Source of the DNA: CAJCJE01 sp036494465
GTDB lineage: Bacteria > Actinomycetota > Actinomycetes > Mycobacteriales > Pseudonocardiaceae
Assembly (NCBI GenBank): GCA_036494465.1
Contig: DASXOJ010000158.1
Location: 1 to 64,000, forward strand
Direction: 5' to 3'
DNA length: 64,000 nucleotides
The position numbers were made by a program, and so were the translations under genes. The notes under the pieces are model-generated. The model did not search any database. It saw nothing but the letters and a program-made list of their open reading frames with translations, and was not told the origin of the DNA. Position 1 is the first letter of the stretch, and the number at the start of each line of letters is the position of its first letter. Below, piece by piece: positions 50,790-59,329 of this stretch.

Positions 50790-53144
50790 TCAGCTCGACG
50801 AGGTGACCGACGGCGGCGCGTCGGCCGGTGACGCGCCCCAGGTGCCCGGGGTGGCCGACACCGTGTACGCGACGTGACCACCGTGCGCCAGCTGTGCCTG
50901 GCTCAGCCAGGTCAGCTGAGTCGGGTGGTTGTTCACGGACATCGCGGTGATGTAGCGGTTGTCCCAGCTCACGCCGGGCGCGTCGATGGTGAGCGTGCCG
51001 CCCTGCTGCCGGCCGTAGCTGCCGATCTTCACGGTGGCGTGCGCGAACGCGGGCGAGGTGACCGCGTAGTAGCCCGCGCCGCTCATCATCGGGTACAGGC
51101 CGAGCGAGGACATCACCAGCCACGCCGACATCTCACCGAGGTCGTCGTTGCCGGTCATGCCGTTCGGCGCGTTCGCGAACAGGGTCTCCTGCGCGTGCAC
51201 CACGCTCGCGGTGTGATCCGGTTGGCCGGTCCACAGGTAGGTGTAGGGCGAACCGAGGTCGGGCTCGTTGTTCGGGTTGTAGGTCTTGTTGCCGTAGTAG
51301 CCGTATGGGCTGTTCACCCAGCCGGTCTTGACCGTTGTGCCCGGGTCGGCGAGCAGGTCGGTGTAGTCGAAGAACGAGTCCAGCCGCTGGTTCGCGGTCG
51401 CGGTGCCGCCAAGCAGGTTGATCATGCCGGGCTCGTCCTGCGGCACCAGCCACTGGTACTGGTAGGCGCCGCTCTCGTGGAACTGGTCGTTGCCGGTTTC
51501 CGGGTCGTAGGGCGTGAACCAGGTGCCGTCTTCGTTGCGGGGCCGGAAGAATCCGATCGACGTGTCCCAGAGCTTCTGGTAGTTCTCGCCGCGCTGCGCC
51601 AGCATCGCCGCGTCCTGCGGGTGACCGAGGGCCTTGGCCATGATGGACAGTGACGCGTCGGCTGCCGCGTATTCGAGAGTGGCCGATGCCGGGTGCTGGC
51701 AGTCGTTGTCGCCGCCCTTGTACACGCAGGTCAACCCGCTGGGCACGTAGCCATCCTTGAGATACCAGGGATTGCCGTTGCGGCCGTTGAACGGCGAGTC
51801 GGCGGGCGGCTCGGAGTTCACGTTGGCCAGCAGCGCCTGGTACGCCTCCTGCTCGTGGCCTGCCAGCAAGCCCTTGGACCAGCCGTCGACCAGGAACGGA
51901 GTCACCGGATCACCGGTCATGATGTTGGTTTCGCTGTTCTCCAGTTCCCAGCGCGGTAGCGAACCGCCCTCCCGGTAGACCGCGAGCATGGACAGGTCCA
52001 CGTTGCGCGCGACATCGGGCCGGAGCAACTCCAGTAACTGGTTCTGGGTGCGGTAGGTGTCCCACAACGAGAAGTTCGCGTACGGGGTGTAGTCGGTGGC
52101 CCGGTGCACCTTGTCGTCGAAGCCCATGTACCGGTTGTCGACGTCGCCGAACACGTTGGGGTGCAACAGGGTGTGGTAGAGCGCGGTGTAGAAGGCGGTC
52201 TGCTGGTCCTTGCTGCCACCGGCGACCTGCACGCTGCGCAGTTGTTGCTGCCAGGTGTTGTGCGCCTGCTGCTGGACCGCGTCGAAGTTGAACGAGTTGT
52301 GCGTCTCGGCGGCGAGATTCAGCCGCGCGCCCGGGATACCGGTGTAGGAGACGCCAACCTTGACTGTCACCGAGCGGTTCTTGGTGGCGTCGAAGGACAC
52401 CCACCCGCCGTTCGCGCCGGTGCCGGTCGCCGCGCGTGAACCCGAGGTTGTCGTGCTGCCGCGCCAGGTGCCGAACGAGGTGAACGGCCGGGAGAACTGG
52501 GCGCTGAAGTAGATGGTGTGCTGGTCGTGCCCGGCGCAGAAGCCGCCGTCGTGCACGTAGCCCTCGATGGTGTTGTTGCCGACGATGGTCAGGCCGGAGT
52601 CCTTGACCGACATGTCGGCCTTGCCGGTGTTGAACAGCACGTTCGCCTGGCCGGTTGACGGGAACGTGTAGCGCTGCCAGCCGCTGCGCTGCGTCGCGGT
52701 CATCTCCGCGTTGATGCCGTAGCTGCCCAGTTGGACCTGGTAGTAGCCGGGACGCGCGGTTTCCTCGTCGTGGCTGAAGGTGGACGCGTAGGTGGCCGGG
52801 TCGACGTCGATCGCGCCGGTGGTCGGCATCAGCGGTAACTCGCCCTGGACACCGCAGCCGACGCCGGACAAGTGGGTCTGGCTGAAGCCGTAGATGTTCT
52901 TCTGGTCGTAGTCGTAGCCGACGGTGCCGCCGTTGTCCGGGCTGACCTGGACCATGCCGAACGGCACTGCGGCCCCCGGGAAGGTGTTGCCCTGGTTCTG
53001 AGTGCCGATGTAGGGGTTCACGAGCGTGGTCGGATCGGACGCCGGTCCAGTCGCGGGTTGCGCGACCGCGATCGACGATCCGCTCACCACGAGCGCCAGG
53101 CCGACGCTCAGCGCGCCGATCCGTAATCCTGTTCTGCTGCGCAT
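50790..53144 (-). CDS. Secreted GH92 alpha-mannosidase 2
   Basis: Start taken at ATG 53144 because GGGGAGG touches the ATG at 53150 (no spacing) but is six bases from 53144. The 784-aa protein has a signal peptide ending S-I-A-V-A-Q, then GH92 landmarks: V-N-P-Y-I-G-T, N-T-F-P-G-A-A-V-P-F-G-M, F-S-L-W-D-T-Y-R, E-S-G-A-Y-Q-Y-Q-W-L-V-P-Q-D, N-D-D-L-G-E-M-S-A-W. It lacks the extra C-terminal domains of the enzyme at 16191-19433. It would trim alpha-mannose outside the cell. A perfect TGACAACGTTGTCA palindrome sits 17 bp upstream of the start. Confidence 0.9.
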   Translation of the reverse strand: MRSRTGLRIGALSVGLALVVSGSSIAVAQPATGPASDPTTLVNPYIGTQNQGNTFPGAAVPFGMVQVSPDNGGTVGYDYDQKNIYGFSQTHLSGVGCGVQGELPLMPTTGAIDVDPATYASTFSHDEETARPGYYQVQLGSYGINAEMTATQRSGWQRYTFPSTGQANVLFNTGKADMSVKDSGLTIVGNNTIEGYVHDGGFCAGHDQHTIYFSAQFSRPFTSFGTWRGSTTTSGSRAATGTGANGGWVSFDATKNRSVTVKVGVSYTGIPGARLNLAAETHNSFNFDAVQQQAHNTWQQQLRSVQVAGGSKDQQTAFYTALYHTLLHPNVFGDVDNRYMGFDDKVHRATDYTPYANFSLWDTYRTQNQLLELLRPDVARNVDLSMLAVYREGGSLPRWELENSETNIMTGDPVTPFLVDGWSKGLLAGHEQEAYQALLANVNSEPPADSPFNGRNGNPWYLKDGYVPSGLTCVYKGGDNDCQHPASATLEYAAADASLSIMAKALGHPQDAAMLAQRGENYQKLWDTSIGFFRPRNEDGTWFTPYDPETGNDQFHESGAYQYQWLVPQDEPGMINLLGGTATANQRLDSFFDYTDLLADPGTTVKTGWVNSPYGYYGNKTYNPNNEPDLGSPYTYLWTGQPDHTASVVHAQETLFANAPNGMTGNDDLGEMSAWLVMSSLGLYPMMSGAGYYAVTSPAFAHATVKIGSYGRQQGGTLTIDAPGVSWDNRYITAMSVNNHPTQLTWLSQAQLAHGGHVAYTVSATPGTWGASPADAPPSVTSSS

Positions 53145-53160
53145 GCGCATCCTCCCCGTG

Positions 53161-53174
53161 TGACAACGTTGTCA
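53161..53174. promoter_or_regulatory. Perfect TGACAACGTTGTCA operator (LacI-family type)
   Basis: A 14-bp perfect palindrome between the GH92 start and its upstream region. Its CG centre and even symmetry are typical of LacI-family operators in actinobacterial sugar genes. No LacI regulator is in this window, so the repressor is encoded elsewhere. Confidence 0.7.
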
Positions 53175-53302
53175 GGACGGGGAGACCCTAAATGGACAGG
53201 TGAACTCCCAACAGCATGTCGACCGTTTTCGGCCGGTTGTGGACAGAATCAGCGCTGACTCAGCCGGCTCCGCCTAGAATTCGCCCGATTACGCGCAGCG
53301 AC

Positions 53303-53737
53303 TCATTCGTTCTCGGGAACCAGGTGCACGGCGGCCTCTTCGGCCGAAGCGCCCGCGCCGTCGATGCCGATGTCCTCGGCGTAGAGGTCGATGTCCTGCT
53401 CCTCGCCTTCGTCGCCGATGTTCGGCTCGACCACCAGGCGTCCGGCGCGCGCGTCGCCGACCTCGTCGTCGACCAGCTCGCCGTCACTGTCCTCGCTGTC
53501 GCCGAGGCCGTCACCGTCGTCCTCCGCGCTGACGTCCGGTAGTTCGCGGGCGAGCCGGTGGCCCAGGTCCTCGCCTTCGCGTTCTTCCTCGGAGGTGGTG
53601 CCCCAGTCGTTGACGGCCCACGGCTTCTCTGCGGGCGAGTAGCCCTCGTCGAGCGGGTCGGCGGGAGCGCCGTAATCGAGGGTGTCCTCGGCGTCCAGCT
53701 GCTCGTAGACGTCGTCGTCGATTTCGTCGCGATCCAT
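53303..53737 (-). CDS. DUF5709 family acidic protein
   Basis: The 144-aa protein is very acidic, with long runs of Asp and Glu and almost no predicted core. The N-terminus D-T-L-D-Y-G-A-P-A-D-P-L-D-E-G-Y-S-P-A-E-K-P-W matches the DUF5709 family, small proteins widespread in actinobacteria with unknown function. Cytosolic: no signal or membrane segment. It is transcribed away from the phosphoesterase gene at 53831. Confidence 0.75.
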   Translation of the reverse strand: MDRDEIDDDVYEQLDAEDTLDYGAPADPLDEGYSPAEKPWAVNDWGTTSEEEREGEDLGHRLARELPDVSAEDDGDGLGDSEDSDGELVDDEVGDARAGRLVVEPNIGDEGEEQDIDLYAEDIGIDGAGASAEEAAVHLVPENE

Positions 53738-53830
53738 GCCGGAAATTATGTACCACCTGTTCGGCGGTCCGCCTCATGAGTGGCGCGTGGCACACTCGAA
53801 GCCTCGGACCTGCGAAAACGGGAACTCGTG

Positions 53831-55228
53831 ATGAGCGCTTCGAGTACTAGCGGACTGAACGCGATCGAGCACGTCGTGGTGTTGATGCTGGAGAACCGGT
53901 CTCTGGACCACATGCTCGGCTACCTCTACTCGGACACCGGCAACGTCTCGCCCACCGGCCAGCCATTCGAGGGCCTGACCGGTAACGAGCAGTGCCCCGG
54001 CACGGACGGCAAACCGGTGTCGGTCTATCCGATCACGCCGACCACGGCGAACGCCTACTTCATGCCCGGCGCCGATCCGGGCGAGGGCTACCAGGCCACC
54101 AACGACCAGCTGTACGGCTCGACCGCCGCGCCGACTCCTGGCGCGACCGCGCCGATGACCGGCTGGGTGACCGACTACGCGAGCGCGATCACCGCGAACG
54201 TGAAGAAGAAGTGGTTCGTGGTGCCGGGCACCACCGAGACCATGATCATGGGTTGCTACGCGACGGACACGTTACCGGTGCTCAGCGCGCTGGCGCGCGG
54301 GTTCGCCGTGTGCGACCACTGGTACTGCTCGGCGCCAACCATGACCATGCCCAACCGGGCGTTCGCCTGCGCGGGCACGAGCCAGGGGCACCTGGACGAT
54401 GCGGTGAAGTCCTACACCTGCCCGAGCATCTTCGGCGCGCTCGGCACGCAGAACGTGAGCTGGAAGATCTACGGCGACACCAAGTCGCCACTGACCAAGT
54501 TGGACTTCCCGGACACGAAGTCGGCGCCCACAGCGAATTTCGGGTTGTTCACCGATTTTCAGAAGGACGCGGCGGCGGGCACGTTACCCGCGTACTCGTT
54601 CATGGAGCCGAGCTGGAGCTCGACCGGCAACAGCCAGCACCCCAACTACAACGTGGCGCTCGGCGAAGTGCTGCTGCACAACACGTACCGCGCCCTGCGC
54701 GATGGGCCGGGGTGGGATTCGACGCTGTTCGTGATCACCTACGACGAACACGGCGGCTGCTACGACCACGTGTCCCCGCCCTGGGGCGCGACGCCGCCGG
54801 ACGCGTCGGCGGGCGAGTACGGGTTCGATTTCACCCGGTTCGGACCGAGGGTGCCTGCCGTGCTGGTGAGCCCGTTGATCCCGGCGGGCACCGTGTTCCG
54901 GGTGCCGGACGGGTCGACGCCGCTGGACCACACCAGCATCCTGGCCACCATCGAGCACCGCTGGTCGATCCCGCCACTGACCAAACGCGACGCGGCAGCG
55001 CCCGACGTCAGCGCCGCGTTGAGCCTGGCCACCCCGCGCACCGACGATCCGCTGGCGGACGTCACCGCGCCAACTCCCCCGCCGACGCCGAAAGCACTGG
55101 CGAATCAGGCGTCCGGCTTGCAGAAGCTGCACGCAGCGCTGCTCGCCCAGGCGGCAGGCGAGGAACACGTGCCGTCACACCTGCACTCCAACCAGGATTT
55201 CGAGCACTACATCGCCGCGCGGTCCTGA
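53831..55228 (+). CDS. Phosphoesterase family protein (phospholipase C / acid phosphatase type)
   Basis: ATG 53831 is taken as start; GTG 53828 directly before it is an alternative. The 465-aa alkaline-phosphatase-like protein has the N-terminal I-E-H-V-V-V-L-M-L-E-N-R-S-L-D-H-M metal motif and the later Y-D-E-H-G-G-C-Y-D-H-V-S-P-P motif of bacterial phospholipase C and AcpA enzymes. An H-T-S-I-L-A-T-I-E block follows. Most relatives carry a Tat signal, but none is visible here, so it may be cytosolic or start further upstream (the frame is open to 53780). Substrate (phospholipid or phosphomonoester) is not readable. Confidence 0.85.
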   Translation: MSASSTSGLNAIEHVVVLMLENRSLDHMLGYLYSDTGNVSPTGQPFEGLTGNEQCPGTDGKPVSVYPITPTTANAYFMPGADPGEGYQATNDQLYGSTAAPTPGATAPMTGWVTDYASAITANVKKKWFVVPGTTETMIMGCYATDTLPVLSALARGFAVCDHWYCSAPTMTMPNRAFACAGTSQGHLDDAVKSYTCPSIFGALGTQNVSWKIYGDTKSPLTKLDFPDTKSAPTANFGLFTDFQKDAAAGTLPAYSFMEPSWSSTGNSQHPNYNVALGEVLLHNTYRALRDGPGWDSTLFVITYDEHGGCYDHVSPPWGATPPDASAGEYGFDFTRFGPRVPAVLVSPLIPAGTVFRVPDGSTPLDHTSILATIEHRWSIPPLTKRDAAAPDVSAALSLATPRTDDPLADVTAPTPPPTPKALANQASGLQKLHAALLAQAAGEEHVPSHLHSNQDFEHYIAARS

Positions 55229-55259
55229 CTTTGTCGGTGCCTCGGGCGACGATGAAGCG

Positions 55260-56450
55260 GTGACGGGCGAAGGGCCGATCCTGCATGCCGACCTGGACGC
55301 GTTCTACGCGTCGGTCGAACAGCGGGATGACCCGTCGCTGCGCGGCAAGCCGGTGATCGTGGGCGCGGGGGTTGTGCTCGCGGCGAGTTACGAGGCCCGC
55401 GCGCTCGGTGTGCGCACCGCGATGCCGGGTGGGCAGGCACTGCGGCTGTGTCCGCACGCGATCGTGGTCTCGCCCCGGATGTCCGCCTACTCCGAGGCGA
55501 GCAAGGCGGTGTTCCGGGTTTTCGAGAACACCACGCCGCTGGTCGAAGGGCTGTCGATCGACGAGGCGTTTCTGGACGTTGGCGGGTTGGCGAAGATCGC
55601 GGGCTCGCCGAGCGTGATCGGGGCGAAACTGCGCGTGGACGTCGCAGAGCAGGTGGGGTTGCCGATCACGGTCGGCGTTGCGCGCACCAAGTTCCTGGCC
55701 AAGGTGGCCAGCGGCGTCGCCAAACCGGACGGTCTGCTGGTCGTGCCGCACGGCGGCGAGCTGGCGTTCCTGCATCCGTTGCCGGTGGAGCGGTTGTGGG
55801 GCGTCGGCAAGGTGACGGCGGAGAAGCTGCACGCGCGCGGGATCAGCACGGTCGGTCAGGTCGCCGAGCTGACCGAGGCCCGGCTGGTGACCTGGCTCGG
55901 CCAGGCCGGCGGTCGGCACCTGCACGCGTTGGCGCACAACGTGGATCCGCGCCGGGTCCGGGTCGGGCGGCGGCGCCGCTCGATTGGCGCGCAACGCGCG
56001 CTGGGTCGCAGACCACGCCCGCCGGACGAGCTCGCGATCCTGTTGGCGGGTCTGGTCGACCGGGTGACGCGACGGTTGCGCGCCGCCGAGCGGGTGTGCC
56101 GCACGGTGACCATCCGGATGCGGTTCGCCGACTTCAACCGGGCGACGCGCTCGCGCACGTTGAGCCAGGCGACCGCGCACACCGAGACGATCCTGGCGGC
56201 GGCCCAGTCGATGCTGGCCGCGGCGATTCCGTTGATCGCGGACAACGGCATCACCCTGATCGGCGTCGCACTGTCCAATCTGGACGATGCGAACGCGGTC
56301 CAGCTGGCTTTGCCGTTCGACGAGCCCCCGACCGTCAAGCTGGACACCGCGTTGGACTCGGTGCGCGACAAGTTCGGTTCTGCCGCTGTGACGCGCGCCG
56401 CATTGCTGCGCCACGGCAGTGGGATGACCGTGCCGATGTTGCCCGACTGA
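55260..56450 (+). CDS. dinB: DNA polymerase IV (Y family)
   Basis: GTG 55260 opens M-T-G-E-G-P-I-L-H-A-D-L-D-A-F-Y-A-S-V-E. The metal-binding D-L-D-A-F-Y and S-I-D-E-A-F-L-D-V motifs of Y-family polymerases are intact. The 396-aa length fits a complete palm, fingers, thumb and little-finger protein, without an obvious beta-clamp motif at the very C-terminus. It performs error-prone translesion synthesis. It starts 31 bp after the phosphoesterase stop. No LexA box was found in that gap, so damage control is not evident. Confidence 0.92.
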   Translation: MTGEGPILHADLDAFYASVEQRDDPSLRGKPVIVGAGVVLAASYEARALGVRTAMPGGQALRLCPHAIVVSPRMSAYSEASKAVFRVFENTTPLVEGLSIDEAFLDVGGLAKIAGSPSVIGAKLRVDVAEQVGLPITVGVARTKFLAKVASGVAKPDGLLVVPHGGELAFLHPLPVERLWGVGKVTAEKLHARGISTVGQVAELTEARLVTWLGQAGGRHLHALAHNVDPRRVRVGRRRRSIGAQRALGRRPRPPDELAILLAGLVDRVTRRLRAAERVCRTVTIRMRFADFNRATRSRTLSQATAHTETILAAAQSMLAAAIPLIADNGITLIGVALSNLDDANAVQLALPFDEPPTVKLDTALDSVRDKFGSAAVTRAALLRHGSGMTVPMLPD

Positions 56451-56474
56451 CCGCGCAACTGCGATAGTCGGCTG

Positions 56475-57209
56475 GTGGCGGATGATCTGTGGTTGCGCGT
56501 GTTCCACCCCGCGCCGGAGCGGCCGACCAGCCTGGTGTGCCTGCCGCACGCGGGCGGTTCGGCCAGTTCGTTCTTCGGGTTCTCGGCGGCGATGGACGCG
56601 AGCGCCGAGGTGGTCGTTGTGCAGTACCCGGGCAGGCAGAACCGCTGGCGGGACGAGCCGTTCGCGAACCTGCCCTACCTCGCCGACGCGGTCAGCGAAG
56701 CGGTGCGGCGCGGCGTGCCAGGGCCAGTGGCGCTGTTCGGGCACAGCATGGGCGCGGCGGTCGCGTTCGAGGTGACGCGGCGGCTGGAGCAGGCAGGGCG
56801 GGCGCCGGTGCGGCTGTTCGCGTCCGGTAGCCGGGCGCCGTCGCTGGAGCGGACCGAGGGCATCCACGAGTTGGACGACGACGGGCTCGTTGCCGAACTG
56901 ACCCGGATGGGCGGCACCGATCCCCGGCTGCTGGACGACCGGGAGATGCTGAACCTGATGCTGCCCGCGGTGCGCGCCGACTACACCGCGATCGAGACCT
57001 ACCGCGCGCGTGACGATGCCAAGGTCGGTTGCCCGGTCACCGTGCTGACCGGCGACAACGACCCCAGGACCACCCTGGACGCGGCCCGCGCGTGGGCGCG
57101 GCACACCACCGCCGACTGCGATGTGCGGGTGTACCCGGGCGGGCATTTCTTCCTGTTCGGCGACGTGGAACGGATCACTGAGGACGTGAGCAAGGTGCTG
57201 GCAGGATGA
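56475..57209 (+). CDS. Type II (alpha/beta-hydrolase) thioesterase, orphan
   Basis: GTG 56475 opens a 244-aa GrsT/RifR-like protein. The nucleophile S91 lies in F-G-H-S-M-G-A-A, with L-T-G-D-N-D (Asp) and G-G-H-F-F-L (His) completing the triad; L-P-H-A-G-G-S-A-S-S-F-F is the oxyanion region. Such enzymes remove misprimed acyl groups from NRPS or PKS carrier proteins. No NRPS or PKS gene lies in the window, so it either serves a cluster elsewhere or hydrolyses other acyl thioesters. Its stop overlaps the next start (ATGA). Confidence 0.85.
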   Translation: MADDLWLRVFHPAPERPTSLVCLPHAGGSASSFFGFSAAMDASAEVVVVQYPGRQNRWRDEPFANLPYLADAVSEAVRRGVPGPVALFGHSMGAAVAFEVTRRLEQAGRAPVRLFASGSRAPSLERTEGIHELDDDGLVAELTRMGGTDPRLLDDREMLNLMLPAVRADYTAIETYRARDDAKVGCPVTVLTGDNDPRTTLDAARAWARHTTADCDVRVYPGGHFFLFGDVERITEDVSKVLAG

Positions 57210-58090
57210 AGGTACGCATCGGGGTCGGGCTCGGTCCGGAGGGCGCGCCCGGCGGGTTCGGCGAGATCATCGACCGGTTGGAAACGGCGGGCATCGACTC
57301 GGCGTGGTTCTCCGAGCTCGTGTTCGGCAACCAGATCGAGCCGTTCGTCGCCATGGCGAACGCAGTCGGTCGAACGAAGAAACTCAAGGTGGGCACCGGA
57401 ATCGCGGTGCTGCCCGGTCGATCTCCGGTGTTGCTGGCCAAACAGCTGCTCTCGCTGGCCGGTCTTGCGCCGGGCCGCGTCCTGCCCGCGTTCGGGTTGC
57501 GACCGGCCCGGCGGGAGGAGTGGCAGGTCTTTCCGGTGCCGCCCGGTCGGCGCGCGGACGTGTTCGACGAGTCGATGCGGTTGCTGCGGCTGCTGGTCAC
57601 CGAGGACGAGGTCAGTTTCGACGGCGAGTTCCACCAGGTCGAGCGGGTGACCGTCGGGCCGAAACCCGCGAAGCCGCTGGACATCTGGCTGGCCGGGTCC
57701 GCGCCTGCCGCGTTCACCAGGATCGGCCGGTACGCGGACGGGTGGCTGGGCAGCTTCCTGACGCCCGAGGAAGCAGGCCGAGGGCGGGAGGCGATCGTGG
57801 CCGCGGCGACCGAGGCGGGCCGCGAGATCGAGGACGACCACTACGGGCTGAGCCTCGCGGTCGCCGTCAACGGCGTGCCGGACGAACTGCTCGCGTCGGC
57901 GCGCAGGCGCAGGCCGGACGCTGATCCGAGCGCGCTGATCGCGGACGGGTGGGCGCACGCGCGCGAACTGCTGCGCGGCTACACCGACGTAGGTCTGTCC
58001 AAGTTCGTGGTGCGACCGGCGGGCCCGGTGGCCTCCTATCCGGCATTTCTCGACGAGTTCGCGACCGAATTGCTGCCGCTGCAGAACTGA
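57206..58090 (+). CDS. F420-type LLM-class oxidoreductase 1
   Basis: ATG 57206 overlaps the thioesterase TGA. The 294-aa luciferase-like TIM barrel has L-K-V-G-T-G-I-A-V-L-P-G-R-S-P, P-A-K-P-L-D-I-W-L-A-G-S-A-P and the usual C-terminal helix. Family members bind F420 or FMN and reduce or oxidise diverse small substrates. Coupling to a thioesterase suggests a shared small-molecule task (inference), but no pathway is evident. Confidence 0.83.
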   Translation: MKVRIGVGLGPEGAPGGFGEIIDRLETAGIDSAWFSELVFGNQIEPFVAMANAVGRTKKLKVGTGIAVLPGRSPVLLAKQLLSLAGLAPGRVLPAFGLRPARREEWQVFPVPPGRRADVFDESMRLLRLLVTEDEVSFDGEFHQVERVTVGPKPAKPLDIWLAGSAPAAFTRIGRYADGWLGSFLTPEEAGRGREAIVAAATEAGREIEDDHYGLSLAVAVNGVPDELLASARRRRPDADPSALIADGWAHARELLRGYTDVGLSKFVVRPAGPVASYPAFLDEFATELLPLQN

Positions 58091-58224
58091 ACCGCGATTC
58101 GTCCACCCCCGTTGGGTGCCAACAATTCACAAGCACACCCGTTGATTTCTGGTTCGACAACAACGGATTGACCAGCGGTAACGTCCATGGCTGCCATTCC
58201 CCTGCCATTGAACGGAAACCGCCA

Positions 58225-59172
58225 ATGCGCTTACCCACTCATCGTTTACTGGGCGTCGGCCTGTTAGCCGGTTCGGCGCTCGCCCTCGTCGTCGCTGCCA
58301 CCCCGGCCGTCGCCACCCCAGCCGTCGCCAACACAGCCGTCGCCAACACAGCCGTCGCCGCTCCGGCGTCCGGCACTGCCCGTGTTTCGAACCCGGCCGT
58401 GCAGGGCGAGATCACCGGCGCGGCAGCACGGACCGCGACCAGGAGCCAGGTCAGCTCGTTCGTCGCCGCGCACGCCGGCCTGCTGCCTCGTTCGGCAAGG
58501 ATGCCGCAGTCGGCGCAGACGATCCACCCGGCGCAGGGCACCGGGTTCGTCAACAAGGGCAACGACCAGGGCGCGATGGCCACCCAGAGCGTGAGCACCT
58601 CGCTGCACCCGACCAACGGCGGCACCACGATCTACACGCCGACCATGTACCCGGCGGGCGGTTCGTGCATCGAGGTGACGACCGTCTACACCAACACCAC
58701 GCAGGCCGTCGAGGCGTGGGACTGGTGCAACCAGATCGACTTCGAGGCGTCGGTGCCGATCAACTCGTCGTTCCTGTCCAAGTACACCAACGGGACCGGC
58801 GCGTACACCGTGCAGATCAAGCAGACCAATTCCGGCAACAACACCTGGACCGCGTACCTCTACGACTACACCAAGGGCGCGTACGACACCTTCTACACGT
58901 CCTCGGGCAGCACGCAGGCCGGTGACACCGGGTGGGACGTCAACGAGCTGTACTCGAACCTGCAGAGCAACGGCCAGAGCTACGCGTGCACGGACATGGC
59001 GAACCTGACCTTCTCGGCCACCAACATCCAGCTCGACCTGGGCGGCACCTGGACGGCAGCGTCGACGAGCAACTCGGACACGGAGTTCGACCAGCCGGCT
59101 TCGGCGTTCCACTGCAACGCGATGAAGTACCAGATGATCACCAAGTACAACCACTGGCAGGTGCTCGACTGA
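58225..59172 (+). CDS. Unrecognised secreted beta-rich protein
   Basis: Start at ATG 58225 (M-R-L-P-T-H-R-L-L-G-V-G), a signal peptide whose end carries a 5-residue repeat (A-V-A-N-T). After an Ala-rich linker (~45-115), residues ~120-315 are Thr/Asn/Tyr/Trp-rich beta sequence with four Cys (S-C-I-E-V, D-W-C-N-Q, Y-A-C-T-D, F-H-C-N-A), likely two disulfides. I do not recognise a catalytic motif. It resembles small carbohydrate-binding or matrix proteins in composition only. A clear terminator follows, so it is monocistronic. Confidence 0.7.
   Translation: MRLPTHRLLGVGLLAGSALALVVAATPAVATPAVANTAVANTAVAAPASGTARVSNPAVQGEITGAAARTATRSQVSSFVAAHAGLLPRSARMPQSAQTIHPAQGTGFVNKGNDQGAMATQSVSTSLHPTNGGTTIYTPTMYPAGGSCIEVTTVYTNTTQAVEAWDWCNQIDFEASVPINSSFLSKYTNGTGAYTVQIKQTNSGNNTWTAYLYDYTKGAYDTFYTSSGSTQAGDTGWDVNELYSNLQSNGQSYACTDMANLTFSATNIQLDLGGTWTAASTSNSDTEFDQPASAFHCNAMKYQMITKYNHWQVLD
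58306..58359 (+). repeat. 15-bp tandem repeat in the signal region of the secreted protein
   Basis: GCCGTCGCC recurs every 15 bp at 58306, 58321, 58336 and 58351; two full units are identical (GCCGTCGCCAACACA). It encodes A-V-A-N-T repeats and stays in frame if a unit is gained or lost. Confidence 0.75.
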
Positions 59173-59180
59173 CCAGGGCC

Positions 59181-59208
59181 GGGTGCTGGGCCGTCCAGCC
59201 CAGCACCC
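59181..59208 (+). terminator. Hairpin terminator after the secreted protein gene
   Basis: GGGTGCTGGGC (59181-59191) pairs perfectly with GCCCAGCACCC (59198-59208) around a 6-nt loop, nine bases past the stop. Confidence 0.75.
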
Positions 59209-59222
59209 ACCCGGATGGATGC

Positions 59223-59238
59223 ATTCACATCCGTGAAT
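59223..59238. promoter_or_regulatory. ATTCAC-ATCC-GTGAAT dyad upstream of the GH88 gene
   Basis: A perfect 6-bp inverted repeat with a 4-bp centre, about 90 bp upstream of the GH88 start. Possible operator; not seen elsewhere in the window. Confidence 0.3.
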
Positions 59239-59329
59239 AGCGTTCCCATGTCTGTACACGCCGATGCTGCTCGTGTAGAACGGAGAGCGCTCTTAGCCCC
59301 CGTCCACACCGGTAGATTGGCGGAGTTCC

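Noticed and set aside
55229..55259. LexA box upstream of the DNA polymerase IV gene
   Set aside because: No GAAC-N4-GTTC-like element is present in the gap.
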